From Symsagittifera roscoffensis (Eukaryota; Xenacoelomorpha; Acoela; Convolutidae): DNA of 64,000 nt. Under the pieces are notes generated by a model. It worked only from the letters and a program-made list of their open reading frames with translations. It did not search any database and was not told the origin of the DNA. The position numbers were made by a program, and so were the translations under genes. The DNA is taken from the NCBI RefSeq assembly GCF_963678635.1, contig NC_087068.1:55646467-55710466 (forward strand), written 5' to 3'. Shown here piece by piece: positions 36,378-45,434 of the stretch. Position 1 is the first letter of the stretch; each line of letters opens with the position of its first letter.

Positions 36378-38349
36378 AGGATACCAAGAAATAATGTTTT
36401 TCGATTGGAAAATACAACTCGAAAAAATACAACTAACACGAGATTTATCAGATAATACAATGATCTATCAAGGAATCCGATTACCTTGTAAAAATGATCA
36501 AGGTTATTGCGACCCTACAACGAGAACACAAGCAACAATTGTTTGGTTCCCCGAAGATACATGTACAACATTTCAAGTAGCAAAAATACACGCTCGTATG
36601 ATAAAATTTCACGAAAAATATTTTATACAATCAATTCCATATGAACAAGTCCATCCATCACGAAAACTAAGTTCTAATTTTAGAAACATAGACAATATAG
36701 AAAATAAATTGACACGTTTCCAAATATATCAAGAAACAGAACTTGCATGTAAATACAGGAATCCACTTCACAGAACACAATATTCTGAAATATTAGTTGA
36801 ATACGAAAAAGGATTCGACATGACCACTGGAAAAGTAAAAATCGACCCATATGCCACAGGTCATCCTCTAAACGAAGGAACATCCTATATACCAGTTAAT
36901 TTTGAAAAAAGCAACGGACAACCTGGTGGACATCTAAAACCCCATGACACCAGAAGCACACGCTTACAAGAATTATCACTAATGAATACTACATATTTCG
37001 GTAATATCCACTATGATATTCATTTAGATATGAAACTAGATTATACAATTAGCCGAATTTTTCAAGAAATGTCACTCTCCGAATTAGAAACACTACACCA
37101 CCTATGCGAATTAGAACGAACACAAATATTACAATCACTTGCACTAGCAGTATTAAAAATACCCTATGCAGGATACTTATTATCTGGAAATAGATCAAAT
37201 TTTTTAGACTATGAAGGAAACATCTTATGGTTTTATACTTGTACTAAAAAAGTATCACCACTATACGTTTTTGAAGATAAACGATGTTATAAAAGAATCC
37301 CTATCTTTTATAAGAATAAAGTACATTTCGTGGATACACTTTCACGAAGAACCTATTTCTGGGATACCGCAGTCCCATGTGGATCAGAAAACAGCCACAA
37401 TGTAGTACAACTAAACCCTGATGAAAATAAATATTATCTTCTCACTCCATATCCCACATTAATGCAATCACTCAAAAAATTTTCACCAGAAAGCATTCGC
37501 GCTATTGCTCGAAACCCAAATATAGACTTACAATCAATAGGAATCTATTCAAAATCAGATATTCAACATCACATTAGAACACAACAATTCCAAGAATTAT
37601 TAACACAAATGGACACTATACAAAGACAATCAATAGACCAAAATTTACGCAAACTTGCAGAAACCGCAGGATTTGCCGATATCTACACGCAAGACTATAG
37701 CGGATATTTTAAAGACATTAAAGATTATATATATCTAAACGGTGAAAAATACCGTCCCCAAGATATATCACCAATTAACATTTTTAGCTTTGTTACACTC
37801 AAAAATGAGATCCTCGATTTTCTAGGATGGCCCTACTACATCTTAGAAAAATTGACTATTTTATACGCAATGTTTAACTTTATTGGATTTCTTTTCTCAC
37901 TTTTAAAAGGAATCTACAACACATGTGCTATACACACACAGGTCAATCGACAAGCAAGTGTAGCACGCATACTCTTTGCAGGATTTTTTGGAATCTTTTC
38001 TACATCTATAAACAAAATTCTTTTAGACGCACAAATAAAAGAATATAACACAAAAATAACAACACGACAAAATACATACGACGAAGAACATAACAATGTA
38101 GACATAACGCCAACGGCACCACAATTACCACCCCTACCAAATAACCATCCACTATCCCTAGTCCCACGAAATTTTCGAAACTTAGCCATCACACATAATC
38201 CAAATTTTCGACTCACCACATCACAAAGTCCCATTCAACATATAATGACACACCAGTCACAAGATGATAATACTTATGAACAAATTATTGAACAACCCCA
38301 TACCACCGCTTTTCAGTCTCAAAATAATCATTTTTTTAGCCCACGATGA
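36340..38349 (+). CDS. Env-like glycoprotein, main frame (669 aa)
   Basis: It continues the glycoprotein of 35730-36377. It has many conserved-looking Cys residues, and around residues 280-350 a block with FYTC, a CYKRIPIFY motif, FVDTLSRRTYFWD and PCGSE. A helical stretch follows, and a hydrophobic membrane anchor (ILYAMFNFIGFLFSLLKGIY, about 505-525) precedes a 140-residue cytoplasmic tail. Position after pol, signal peptide and single anchor fit a retroviral-type Env. The block resembles my recollection of class-III glycoproteins of invertebrate negative-strand RNA viruses (chuvirids), which other invertebrate retroelements have captured. That is inference only. Its last codons overlap the next ATG (ATGA). 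Confidence 0.75.
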   Translation: MTHQTAKQTQKNKGYQEIMFFDWKIQLEKIQLTRDLSDNTMIYQGIRLPCKNDQGYCDPTTRTQATIVWFPEDTCTTFQVAKIHARMIKFHEKYFIQSIPYEQVHPSRKLSSNFRNIDNIENKLTRFQIYQETELACKYRNPLHRTQYSEILVEYEKGFDMTTGKVKIDPYATGHPLNEGTSYIPVNFEKSNGQPGGHLKPHDTRSTRLQELSLMNTTYFGNIHYDIHLDMKLDYTISRIFQEMSLSELETLHHLCELERTQILQSLALAVLKIPYAGYLLSGNRSNFLDYEGNILWFYTCTKKVSPLYVFEDKRCYKRIPIFYKNKVHFVDTLSRRTYFWDTAVPCGSENSHNVVQLNPDENKYYLLTPYPTLMQSLKKFSPESIRAIARNPNIDLQSIGIYSKSDIQHHIRTQQFQELLTQMDTIQRQSIDQNLRKLAETAGFADIYTQDYSGYFKDIKDYIYLNGEKYRPQDISPINIFSFVTLKNEILDFLGWPYYILEKLTILYAMFNFIGFLFSLLKGIYNTCAIHTQVNRQASVARILFAGFFGIFSTSINKILLDAQIKEYNTKITTRQNTYDEEHNNVDITPTAPQLPPLPNNHPLSLVPRNFRNLAITHNPNFRLTTSQSPIQHIMTHQSQDDNTYEQIIEQPHTTAFQSQNNHFFSPR

Positions 38350-40151
38350 GCCGCCAACTTGGATCACTACACCGATCAAATTCCCACCCAACCAATCTTA
38401 CCTCCCCAATCCCAATAATACCACTTTTTGCTTTTCCGCCACCCGATTTTCCATCTAGTAATGTAACATCAGGCATGAATTCCGACACTAATTCACACAT
38501 CTCAGTTTTATATTCCATCTCACAACTCAATAACCCGAATATTGAAACCCCCGATGAATTTGCCGACTCAGAACCATCCCCATCCAATAATTTTCATAAC
38601 TCTTCTAATTTTTCTCAACCCCCTTTTCAACCCATATTATCCAATAACCCTGACCCAATCACTCCCACACCCTCTTATGCTTCCCAAGTTACCCCAACCT
38701 ACTCCTCATACCATTCTGACCAATCATCTCATTCTCCAGACACCCCCCGAATCTCCCCAGAGCTAGATAATTTTATTACCCTTCAACAACAACCCTACCA
38801 CCTTAATACCCCAACCATAAACCAAATCTCCTCCACAATAAATTCATCCAACCCCCCTACCCCTACACCCTCTTCAAATTATACTGAATCATTAGCACCA
38901 TCATCCACATCAACTGAATCTTCACTCAACACTAATAGAGCTTACCGCACTTTTAAAAGAAAGTTCCCCAACCATCCTTTCCCAGCAAAACCAGGAACAG
39001 CCCGTGAATACATCAACCACCCCAAGCATACTAACACAAAAGAATTTTTAGCCATCACCTTACCCTCATTCCCACAATACACCTTAAACACCTCCCACGA
39101 CACTAACGAAACACGCAACTTCGTAGATGAATACGTTTTAATGCCCACTCTCTCTTGGACCTCATATTATCATTTTACTAACCCTCTTTGCTTACCATTA
39201 TCTAACACTCACATCGATATAGAGCGAAATACGGACATGCTATATCGACTCACTACACCACTAACCGCTAGACAATTTACTTACGTTGGATATAAAAAAT
39301 CACTAAAAACACACACTGCACCTAGAGCTAACGAATATACACTCGAATACTATGATCACAACATCATCAGAGCTAACCAAGATCAATTCTTAGACGACGA
39401 TCGCTTCGCTAATCCACAAATTACCGAGAAATTTTTCATCAAGACACCATATATATTTACACTAAACATCTTCGACCGAAAGTTTGATAACATTATTTCA
39501 GAAGCACTAATAGACACACAAGCATACGAAAGTTTCAAAGAACGCTTCCAAATATTTTCTCTAACCTTTCATTTCCTTGCACCACACGAAAGAGATTTAC
39601 ACTGCTCACACGATATTATGTTGCGCACTAAACAAACCCACACATATAGTTATTATCGCTTCATCCAAAATCACTTTGACCTACACACACCCTCTAGACA
39701 ACCACACCATCGTTTTCAATTCATTAATTCCAAATACACTTCACCATTTTTCCTAAATTTCACATACTGTATTAAAGATACTAACCTTCATGGTATTCTT
39801 CGTAATTATGACCCCATAACCCAAATGTACATCTTCTGTCCCATCACCAAGACCTTCAACGCCGAAGAATCCCGACCCTTCCTTCTCCCGCACGAGTTTG
39901 TACAACCTATAGAAATCCCAATTTTAGAATTCATCCACAACACTAAATTCAATCACAAATTATATAATCTAATCCAAAACACACCTTATGAGTTTGCAGT
40001 TGGCACTGAAGAACTAACCACTATTAAGGCACTTCAATTGCTTTGGCCACTGCTTCAAACTAAAAATATCATCCGCATCTTAGCTAAACTACTAACAACT
40101 TCAGAACTAATTCATGACATCTTCCCCCACGGTTTTTTCCCCGACGACTAA
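38346..40151 (+). CDS. Accessory frame downstream of env, 601 aa, unknown
   Basis: It begins at the ATG within the ATGA overlap with env and ends 1.6 kb before the 3' LTR. The N-terminal 200 residues are Pro/Ser/Thr/Asn-rich and low complexity. Residues about 220-600 look like a globular domain (FLAITLPSFPQYTL, FVDEYVLMPTLSW, RQFTYVGYKKSL, LNIFDRKFDNIISEALID, ALQLLWPLLQTKN). I recognise no family. Its composition (low-complexity half, then folded half) parallels the 379-codon frame before env, so the two might be paralogous or work together. Confidence 0.65.
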   Translation: MSRQLGSLHRSNSHPTNLTSPIPIIPLFAFPPPDFPSSNVTSGMNSDTNSHISVLYSISQLNNPNIETPDEFADSEPSPSNNFHNSSNFSQPPFQPILSNNPDPITPTPSYASQVTPTYSSYHSDQSSHSPDTPRISPELDNFITLQQQPYHLNTPTINQISSTINSSNPPTPTPSSNYTESLAPSSTSTESSLNTNRAYRTFKRKFPNHPFPAKPGTAREYINHPKHTNTKEFLAITLPSFPQYTLNTSHDTNETRNFVDEYVLMPTLSWTSYYHFTNPLCLPLSNTHIDIERNTDMLYRLTTPLTARQFTYVGYKKSLKTHTAPRANEYTLEYYDHNIIRANQDQFLDDDRFANPQITEKFFIKTPYIFTLNIFDRKFDNIISEALIDTQAYESFKERFQIFSLTFHFLAPHERDLHCSHDIMLRTKQTHTYSYYRFIQNHFDLHTPSRQPHHRFQFINSKYTSPFFLNFTYCIKDTNLHGILRNYDPITQMYIFCPITKTFNAEESRPFLLPHEFVQPIEIPILEFIHNTKFNHKLYNLIQNTPYEFAVGTEELTTIKALQLLWPLLQTKNIIRILAKLLTTSELIHDIFPHGFFPDD

Positions 40152-41767
40152 CAGGTAAGTATGAATTAAATGAATATAACTAACTAATTGAAATATTAAA
40201 AAAAACTCACCATACTTTATCCATGTTTTCCTTAGATTTTTAGCCTTCATCCGACGATCACCTACAAAAACCACAAAAAAACAAATAAAGATCGCAAATT
40301 TCATCAAACAGACTTCAACAATTCTATTAATCTCTTACACTTATAAATTTATAAATTTAATACCAATGCAGTAAATTCATTTCTAAAATTTTCCCCACAA
40401 GCAGTAAATTTAATTATGATGAAAATTTGTAACTTAAAATTCCCCCATAACTAGCAGTAAATTTCCAAATTCTATGCAGTAAATTAATAAAATGCAATTG
40501 CAGTACTAACCTTTTGATATTCTCATTTATTCGCACAGAAATTCTATCCACACTCGCACAGCTCGCCCACGAAGAATTGTTTAAAATAATGAATTTCAGT
40601 TTCAAGTTTTCACACTCAACAAATCTAACATATAATAACATGTTTCAAACTTTCCTTTAACCCGGTTGGAAAGGAATCATATACTAAACAAAACTAACCA
40701 ACGCAGCTTACTAAATACCACAAATCATAGAATAACAGCATGACTAAGAAAAGGAAACCAACGGTACCCAAACCGGATTAACCCAGTTTAAAACTGGATA
40801 ATTTATTCTTTTGAAGACTATTATAAAGTCTAAGAAAGAAATAATAAAACACAAAAAAGTCGAAAGACAAACCCATACCACAAACAATTTGATTTTTGAA
40901 AAAAGGACACAACCAACAAAACATAAGAAAAACCACAACAAACCCAACATAAAACGTTGTCACATAACAGGACCCCTCACAAAAACCGCATGAAATCATA
41001 CTCCCACTCCTGGCCTAACCCACCAGGAAGGACGTCCTGAGCATGCTCTATAGCCGGCCTAACCCACCGCGCTACATCCACGCTTTGTGACCACACCACT
41101 ATTTTTAATAAGAGCTACTCAAGTGTGAGTAACTCTTCAAAATAACCGAACTAAAACAAAAAGCTTTTGTGAAAACAACTAACTAAAATCATAATTAAAA
41201 AATATTAAACTAATAAATGTTTTATAAAATGTAAATTACATTATGCAATACATAGATCAGAATACAACACCAAGGACGAACATCTAAAGACAAAACGACC
41301 CCACTACGCTCGAGAGAGAATGGCCAACCACAATCGATATGCCACTCACAATCACAACTCAAAGGATTTAGAGTACGACTTGACTTCGCAGAAAAGGACT
41401 TCATTGAACTAGACCAATGACCACCTCGATGTTCAAGTATACGTACAGATCCGAGTAACCAGGCATCCCCTCCATGCACAATCTCCACGCCATTCCCAAA
41501 CTAAATCAGACACAAAAAAGTTCTCCACGCAGAACAGAAAAACCTGACATAGCAAACCATTCTGAAATCAGATTTGAGTTTGTTGCAAAGACTTAGTCGT
41601 TGTCACTAGACGACTCAACGTCTTATGTCTCTAACTCCAGCTTCCTGGAACTTCTTTAACAAAAAGAAAACAGAAGAAATAAGATGTTCGCCAAACACCA
41701 ACGTCCATCATCCATCCTTCGAATTGCAGAAGAACTATTCTAAAAAACTCTGTAAAACCCGGATGGG
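40152..41767 (+). other. 3' noncoding region of the LTR element
   Basis: 1.6 kb without a supported gene. It holds four copies of GCAGTAAATT (40368, 40401, 40454 and 40476) plus a GCAGTACT (40500). Two copies of GGCCTAACCCACC lie at about 41014 and 41055. A short purine stretch (CGGATGGG) sits immediately before the 3' LTR, where a polypurine tract is expected. Confidence 0.55.
40368..40485 (+). repeat. GCAGTAAATT motif, four copies
   Basis: Exact 10-mers at 40368-40377, 40401-40410, 40454-40463 and 40476-40485 in the element's 3' noncoding region. Their spacing is irregular, so they are binding-site-like rather than tandem. Confidence 0.7.
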
Positions 41768-42177
41768 TGGAACCTGATCTAAACTACATTTTATGATTGG
41801 ATAATTTAGATATTTTACCAATGTAAAGTATTTAATATTAACCAATCATGATCCATCTAACTAACAACCCACTTATTTGTAAGTGCCGAAGTTACTTGTA
41901 ATTTCAGCACCAGAGAGATTTGAATTTAACTTAGAAATTAGTTGGACTCTCCCGAGCACTTCAGCAACCGCAATAAACCAGTATACCCTAGATCTATTGA
42001 GCCTAGCAGAGACTAGTTAAACAACCTGAGACTAGATAGTATAAGAGTAAGATTAGGATCGGTATTAGACTAAGAAGTTGCACGAATCTATCCGGCCGAA
42101 AATAAGATAGCGTGACGAGCAGACGGTGTACCCTATCCGAAATTACTCTATGAGTTAACCAACTCGGACATAACTCA
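41768..42177 (+). repeat. 3' LTR
   Basis: 410 bp, same ends as the 5' copy, followed by target duplication ATAT (42178-42181). Confidence 0.95.
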
Positions 42178-42181
42178 ATAT

Positions 42182-42560
42182 CTTTCTTTTACGTCGGCTT
42201 TTACTTTGATTTTTTCCTTCAAAAAGGCAGAAAAGTTGTTCACACTCCAATTTGATTTTTTTGTGGTTTGAATTTTGATTATTGTTTTCAAATTCAACTC
42301 CAATTCATTTGCCGAAAGAAATCAAATACGCTCTCAAATCACGAAAATGGGGAAACGGCGCAAAAAAATTGCAATTAATTTAGTTTCGAAATTGATTTAT
42401 TTTCCAGAGTTTTTTGCAGAACAAAAATTACATTGATCCAGTTTTCTTAGTTTTTTTTTCGAGAAAAGAGTCAAACATAAAAAAAGTTTAAATTCAAAGA
42501 GGTTTAACCTGGTATAATTTTTCTCCGAAGTCCGTTAGTTGAAAAATGAAAAATCTGTTC
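42182..42560. repeat. Fragment of dispersed repeat family A, right flank of the LTR element
   Basis: It shares an ordered series of blocks with the copies at 46837 and 61105: TTCACnC-CAATTTGATTTTT, TTTCGAAATTG, GATCCAGTTTTCTTAG, GTCAAACATAAA, AATTCAAAGAGGTTTAA and a CTCCGAAGT segment. The copy is diverged and incomplete. Confidence 0.5.
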
Positions 42561-42644
42561 AATCAATTTTGTTTTGCTTGATTTTATTGACACTTTTCAA
42601 CTGCTGGTTGACAATATTTATCACAGGTGTTGTTGCGGAGGCCA

Positions 42645-43013
42645 GAGTTGAAATCCGGGGTGGCTTTCTCGTAGAGCCATTTCGGATAAGGTACACCGTC
42701 CGTATCTTATTTTCGGACGTATAGGTTCGTGCAACTTCTTAGTCTAAAACCAATGCTAATCTTACTCCTATATTTCCAGGTCTCAATAGATCTAGTATAT
42801 ACTGATATTGTTGCGAGGTTTAGAATCATCAAAGAGCAACTGTTTGTTAAGTTAAAATTATTCTTCCCTGGCTGAAACTATAAATGTTTTCAGCCTTACA
42901 ATTTATTGTAAGTTTTAGTCGTGGATCAAGATTGGTTAGTTCTAATTAATTTACAGAGGTAATTATCAAGAAACTAATTGGATATAATAAATACTTGTTT
43001 TGAACTGGTTCCA
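42645..43013 (-). mobile_element. Decayed solo LTR related to the 18.9-kb element, opposite strand
   Basis: Read on the minus strand, this matches the 410-bp LTR along its length with many substitutions and gaps. Matching blocks include the TGGAACC-like start (43013), ATCTATTGAGAC, AGACTAAGAAGTTGCACGAA, CCGAAAATAAGATA and GGTGTACCnTATCCGAAAT. It is only about 470 bp from the young insertion. No internal element sequence is present, as expected for a solo LTR. Confidence 0.8.
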
Positions 43014-43621
43014 GTATAGCTGAATTATCGAAAGTTGCTCATGCGCCAATACAAATAGTTTATCAATGCCCGCTAAAAATCACTAGAAAAAATGATGAAA
43101 TTTCGTTCATATAGAATAAAACAGCTAATAAGTTAAGATGAACATTTAAAATCATCTAATAGCGACGGTCAATTCACTTTCATGCAATGCAAGTTAGCAA
43201 GATTTCGTATGGATTTTTGCGCTAGATTTGATCAGCTATATTCGTGTAAGAGTAGTGAAGTCAAGGGGCAATGGATCGGTAGTTAATTATGGGACCAGTG
43301 ATCTGGAAGTCAAAGTTTCGGTATTTTTTGAATTTCATTTTCTTAGGCCTTAATTCTGTATTTTCTTGTATTTGTTGCTACTTGCCGTTTTTACTTGTTT
43401 GTGAAATGTGCCTCCGTATTTGAATTGATTTTTTTTGCAACTTGTTGTTTTTTTTAAATGGGGAAAATGTACATATTTGGGGAAAAGTTTTCCCTTCACG
43501 AACAACTACACGAGTTTGATCGACTATCATTATAGATATTTGTAGATCATGGGTTTACAAGTTCTGATGTGCACTAAACATTATTATTTTTGTTGGTTGA
43601 GCTTACGGATGTTAATTGATT
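43014..43621. other. Intergenic DNA, no feature seen
   Basis: AT-rich sequence between the decayed LTR and the family-B repeat; nothing recognisable. Confidence 0.4.
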
Positions 43622-44138
43622 GTTCCGACCATTGAAAATGGTGAGGAACTTTGTATTCGGGTGTGTTTTAGTTTTTTTCCACGCAAAATCAGCTTAAAAT
43701 AATCATCGAAATGGATCGAGTGATATACCAAGTTAAAGTCTTTCAGTCATGATTCGAACAAAATATTTAAAAAAATTCAAAAAAGTATCCCAGTGTTGAG
43801 AAAAATTGGTTTGAAATGTTTGATTCTCTGTTCAATTTCGAGCGAGTAAAGCTATCGAATAACGTTCGTTATATAAAAGTTTACTTTTAATGATACTAGT
43901 GAAGAAAACTAGTTTCGGATGAATATTTTATTTTGCTTCCTTGGCAAAATTGTTTTCTAAAAGAAAATAAGTTTTTTTAGCAGAAAATTCAAATTTTTTT
44001 TCATTTCAAATTTTTTTTATTTTGTTTGTCATTCTTTTCTTTGAAGACTCTCAAATCACGCCACGCTCTAAAACCGACACAAATTTGAAGAAAAGAGACG
44101 AAAAATAAACATTTGTTTTTTATGAATATGGTCGGAAC
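43622..44138. repeat. Dispersed repeat family B, intergenic copy (about 517 bp)
   Basis: Bounded by inverted ends GTTCCGACC (43622-43630) and GGTCGGAAC (44130-44138), followed by the family's ATTCTGTGCTAC...CATCCTTGTTTTA tail to about 44172. Similar ends and tails occur at 60519-61061 and 61914-61963. It carries no coding capacity, so it is MITE-like. Confidence 0.5.
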
Positions 44139-44214
44139 ATTCTGTGCTACAGCAACTGGTCATCCTTGTTTTACAAATACGCTTTTCAGAATTAATTTTA
44201 TAACGTGATTATAT

Positions 44215-44334
44215 AAATATGGCTGCTTTTTCTGCGGTTCAATTATACCTTATTAGAAATAAGACATGACTGCTTTTCTGGAATTGAATTATACCTAAAT
44301 AGAAATATGGCTGCTTTTCTGGGTTTCAATATAG
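44215..44334. repeat. Three tandem units of about 42-46 bp upstream of FUN14 gene 1
   Basis: AAATATGGCTGCTTTT...AATTATACCT...TAG recurs three times (about 44215, 44257 and 44302) with small changes. It ends 40 bp before the splice-acceptor-like tract of the downstream gene. Confidence 0.7.
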
Positions 44335-44375
44335 ATCAATGGATCTATATTGAAGCACTTTTTACTAAGTTTTCT

Positions 44376-44387
44376 CCGTTTTTTCAG
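44376..44387 (+). other. Splice-acceptor-like tract just before FUN14 gene 1
   Basis: CCGTTTTTTCAG ends 5 nt before the start codon. It is a candidate trans-splice site, or the acceptor of a 5'-UTR intron. Confidence 0.45.
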
Positions 44388-44392
44388 ATGTG

Positions 44393-44950
44393 ATGTTTTC
44401 TAATAATCGTTCAAGCAGCCCGTTATCTGATGAGAAAATAAACGAAATCTCACAAAAGCTACTAGCGGAAGCCGAATCCACTTTCTCGGACGTCTTATCT
44501 CCCTTCGAGAAACCACCGAAGAAGCGACCTCTTGACCCCTGGGTCAGCCTTCAGAAATTATTGAAACAACTTCAGACTCACCATCCTGCTATTCAAGTTT
44601 CAGTTGGTGCCTCGATTGGATTTTCAGCTACCTTTTTGTTGCGAAAATTCACCCAAACTTTCGCCCTAGTTTTGGGCTGCGGTGCTGTTGTACTTGTCGT
44701 TTGGCATAATATTTTGCAATTGGAAAACACTCGAAGAAAGTCGAAAAGAGCTTCATCATTGATTTCACAGATGGCCGATAAAAGTGAGCAGTTAGCGCAA
44801 AAGTTGGCGGATAACATCGAAAAAGTGATGAGCGAAAAGAGACGAAAGAAGGAGACAAGTTTAGACAGAGCGTTTAATTTCGTCCACTCGAATAGATTTT
44901 TTATGAATGGTGCTTTAGGCGGCGCTGGCGTTTGCTTTGTGATCAGTTAA
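44393..44950 (+). CDS. FUN14-domain-like protein 1 (FUNDC family), 185 aa
   Basis: An intronless frame of 185 codons from ATG 44393. A polar N-terminus (1-65) is followed by a hydrophobic pair (about 68-105, with ...QVSVGASIGFSATFLLRKF... and FALVLGCGAVVLVVWHN), a charged helical region (107-160) and a short hydrophobic end with GGAGV. This is the FUN14 layout: Gly-rich membrane helices, a basic connecting helix and a C-terminal Gly-rich segment. FUN14 proteins sit in the mitochondrial outer membrane, and vertebrate FUNDC1 is a mitophagy receptor. The classical Yxx(L/V) LC3-binding motif is not evident; FSDV (about 31-34) is the nearest candidate. It is more diverged than the second copy at 54907. 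AATAAA lies 41 nt after the stop (44991-44996). It is the first of four closely spaced plus-strand genes. Confidence 0.6.
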   Translation: MFSNNRSSSPLSDEKINEISQKLLAEAESTFSDVLSPFEKPPKKRPLDPWVSLQKLLKQLQTHHPAIQVSVGASIGFSATFLLRKFTQTFALVLGCGAVVLVVWHNILQLENTRRKSKRASSLISQMADKSEQLAQKLADNIEKVMSEKRRKKETSLDRAFNFVHSNRFFMNGALGGAGVCFVIS

Positions 44951-45434
44951 ACTTTCAATTTTGAAGATAAAATTGTTATATTTATCTGTTAATAAATTAT
45001 ATTTTGAAAGAATATATTTTTTTTGAATTGTTTGATTGCGATTCCAACATAGGAAAGTTTTGATATCTTTTTATGGCATGTTTGTAAGAAAATACTCTTT
45101 TCTGGTTGACTGAATATTCTTGCTGAGAGCTAAGTTAGCATCATCATCCTAGACCGCTTAAGAATGGGGGATGTTAATTTGATGCGGACGCTGAAAGCTA
45201 GATATTATTATAATTATTATAAAGGCTTCACATCAAAAGATTGAAAGGATTTCGCGCCAAAAATGTGGAATCTTGATTGCATATGAAGGTGTGTATCCCA
45301 GTTGGTAAATCGTACTTACTTGGGCGCGCCAGATGAATGTTGGTTCGCAGCAGGTCAGAGAGACCAGCTGTCTAGCGACATAATGCTTGTTTCAAGATCT
45401 TAATCTTAATTTCTCTGCCTTTTTCAGTTTAGTC
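44951..45434 (+). other. Gap between FUN14 gene 1 and NOG1
   Basis: Contains the polyadenylation signal AATAAA (44991-44996). Just before NOG1 it has TGCCTTTTTCAG (to 45427), an acceptor-like tract 7 nt before the start codon. No other gene is seen in 484 bp. Confidence 0.5.

Larger units (their letters stand above)
23264..42177 (+). mobile_element. Complete 18.9-kb LTR retroelement with Gag-Pol, Env-like and accessory frames
   Basis: Two 410-bp LTRs (23264-23673 and 41768-42177) begin TGGAACC and end ACTCA. They differ at a single base that I can find and are flanked by the 4-bp target duplication ATAT (23260-23263 and 42178-42181). Between them lie a primer-binding site, a 1.2-kb leader with repeated hairpins, Gag-Pol of Ty3/gypsy type in overlapping frames, two tiny hydrophobic frames, a 379-codon frame without ATG, an Env-like protein in two overlapping frames and a 601-codon frame of unknown function. 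A 1.6-kb 3' region follows. Most known Ty3/gypsy and errantivirus elements are 5-12 kb, so this is very long. The near-identical LTRs imply recent insertion. Confidence 0.95.

Noticed and set aside
42539-42724. 61-codon plus-strand frame
   Set aside because: Its second half lies in the decayed opposite-strand LTR and its first half in repeat A.
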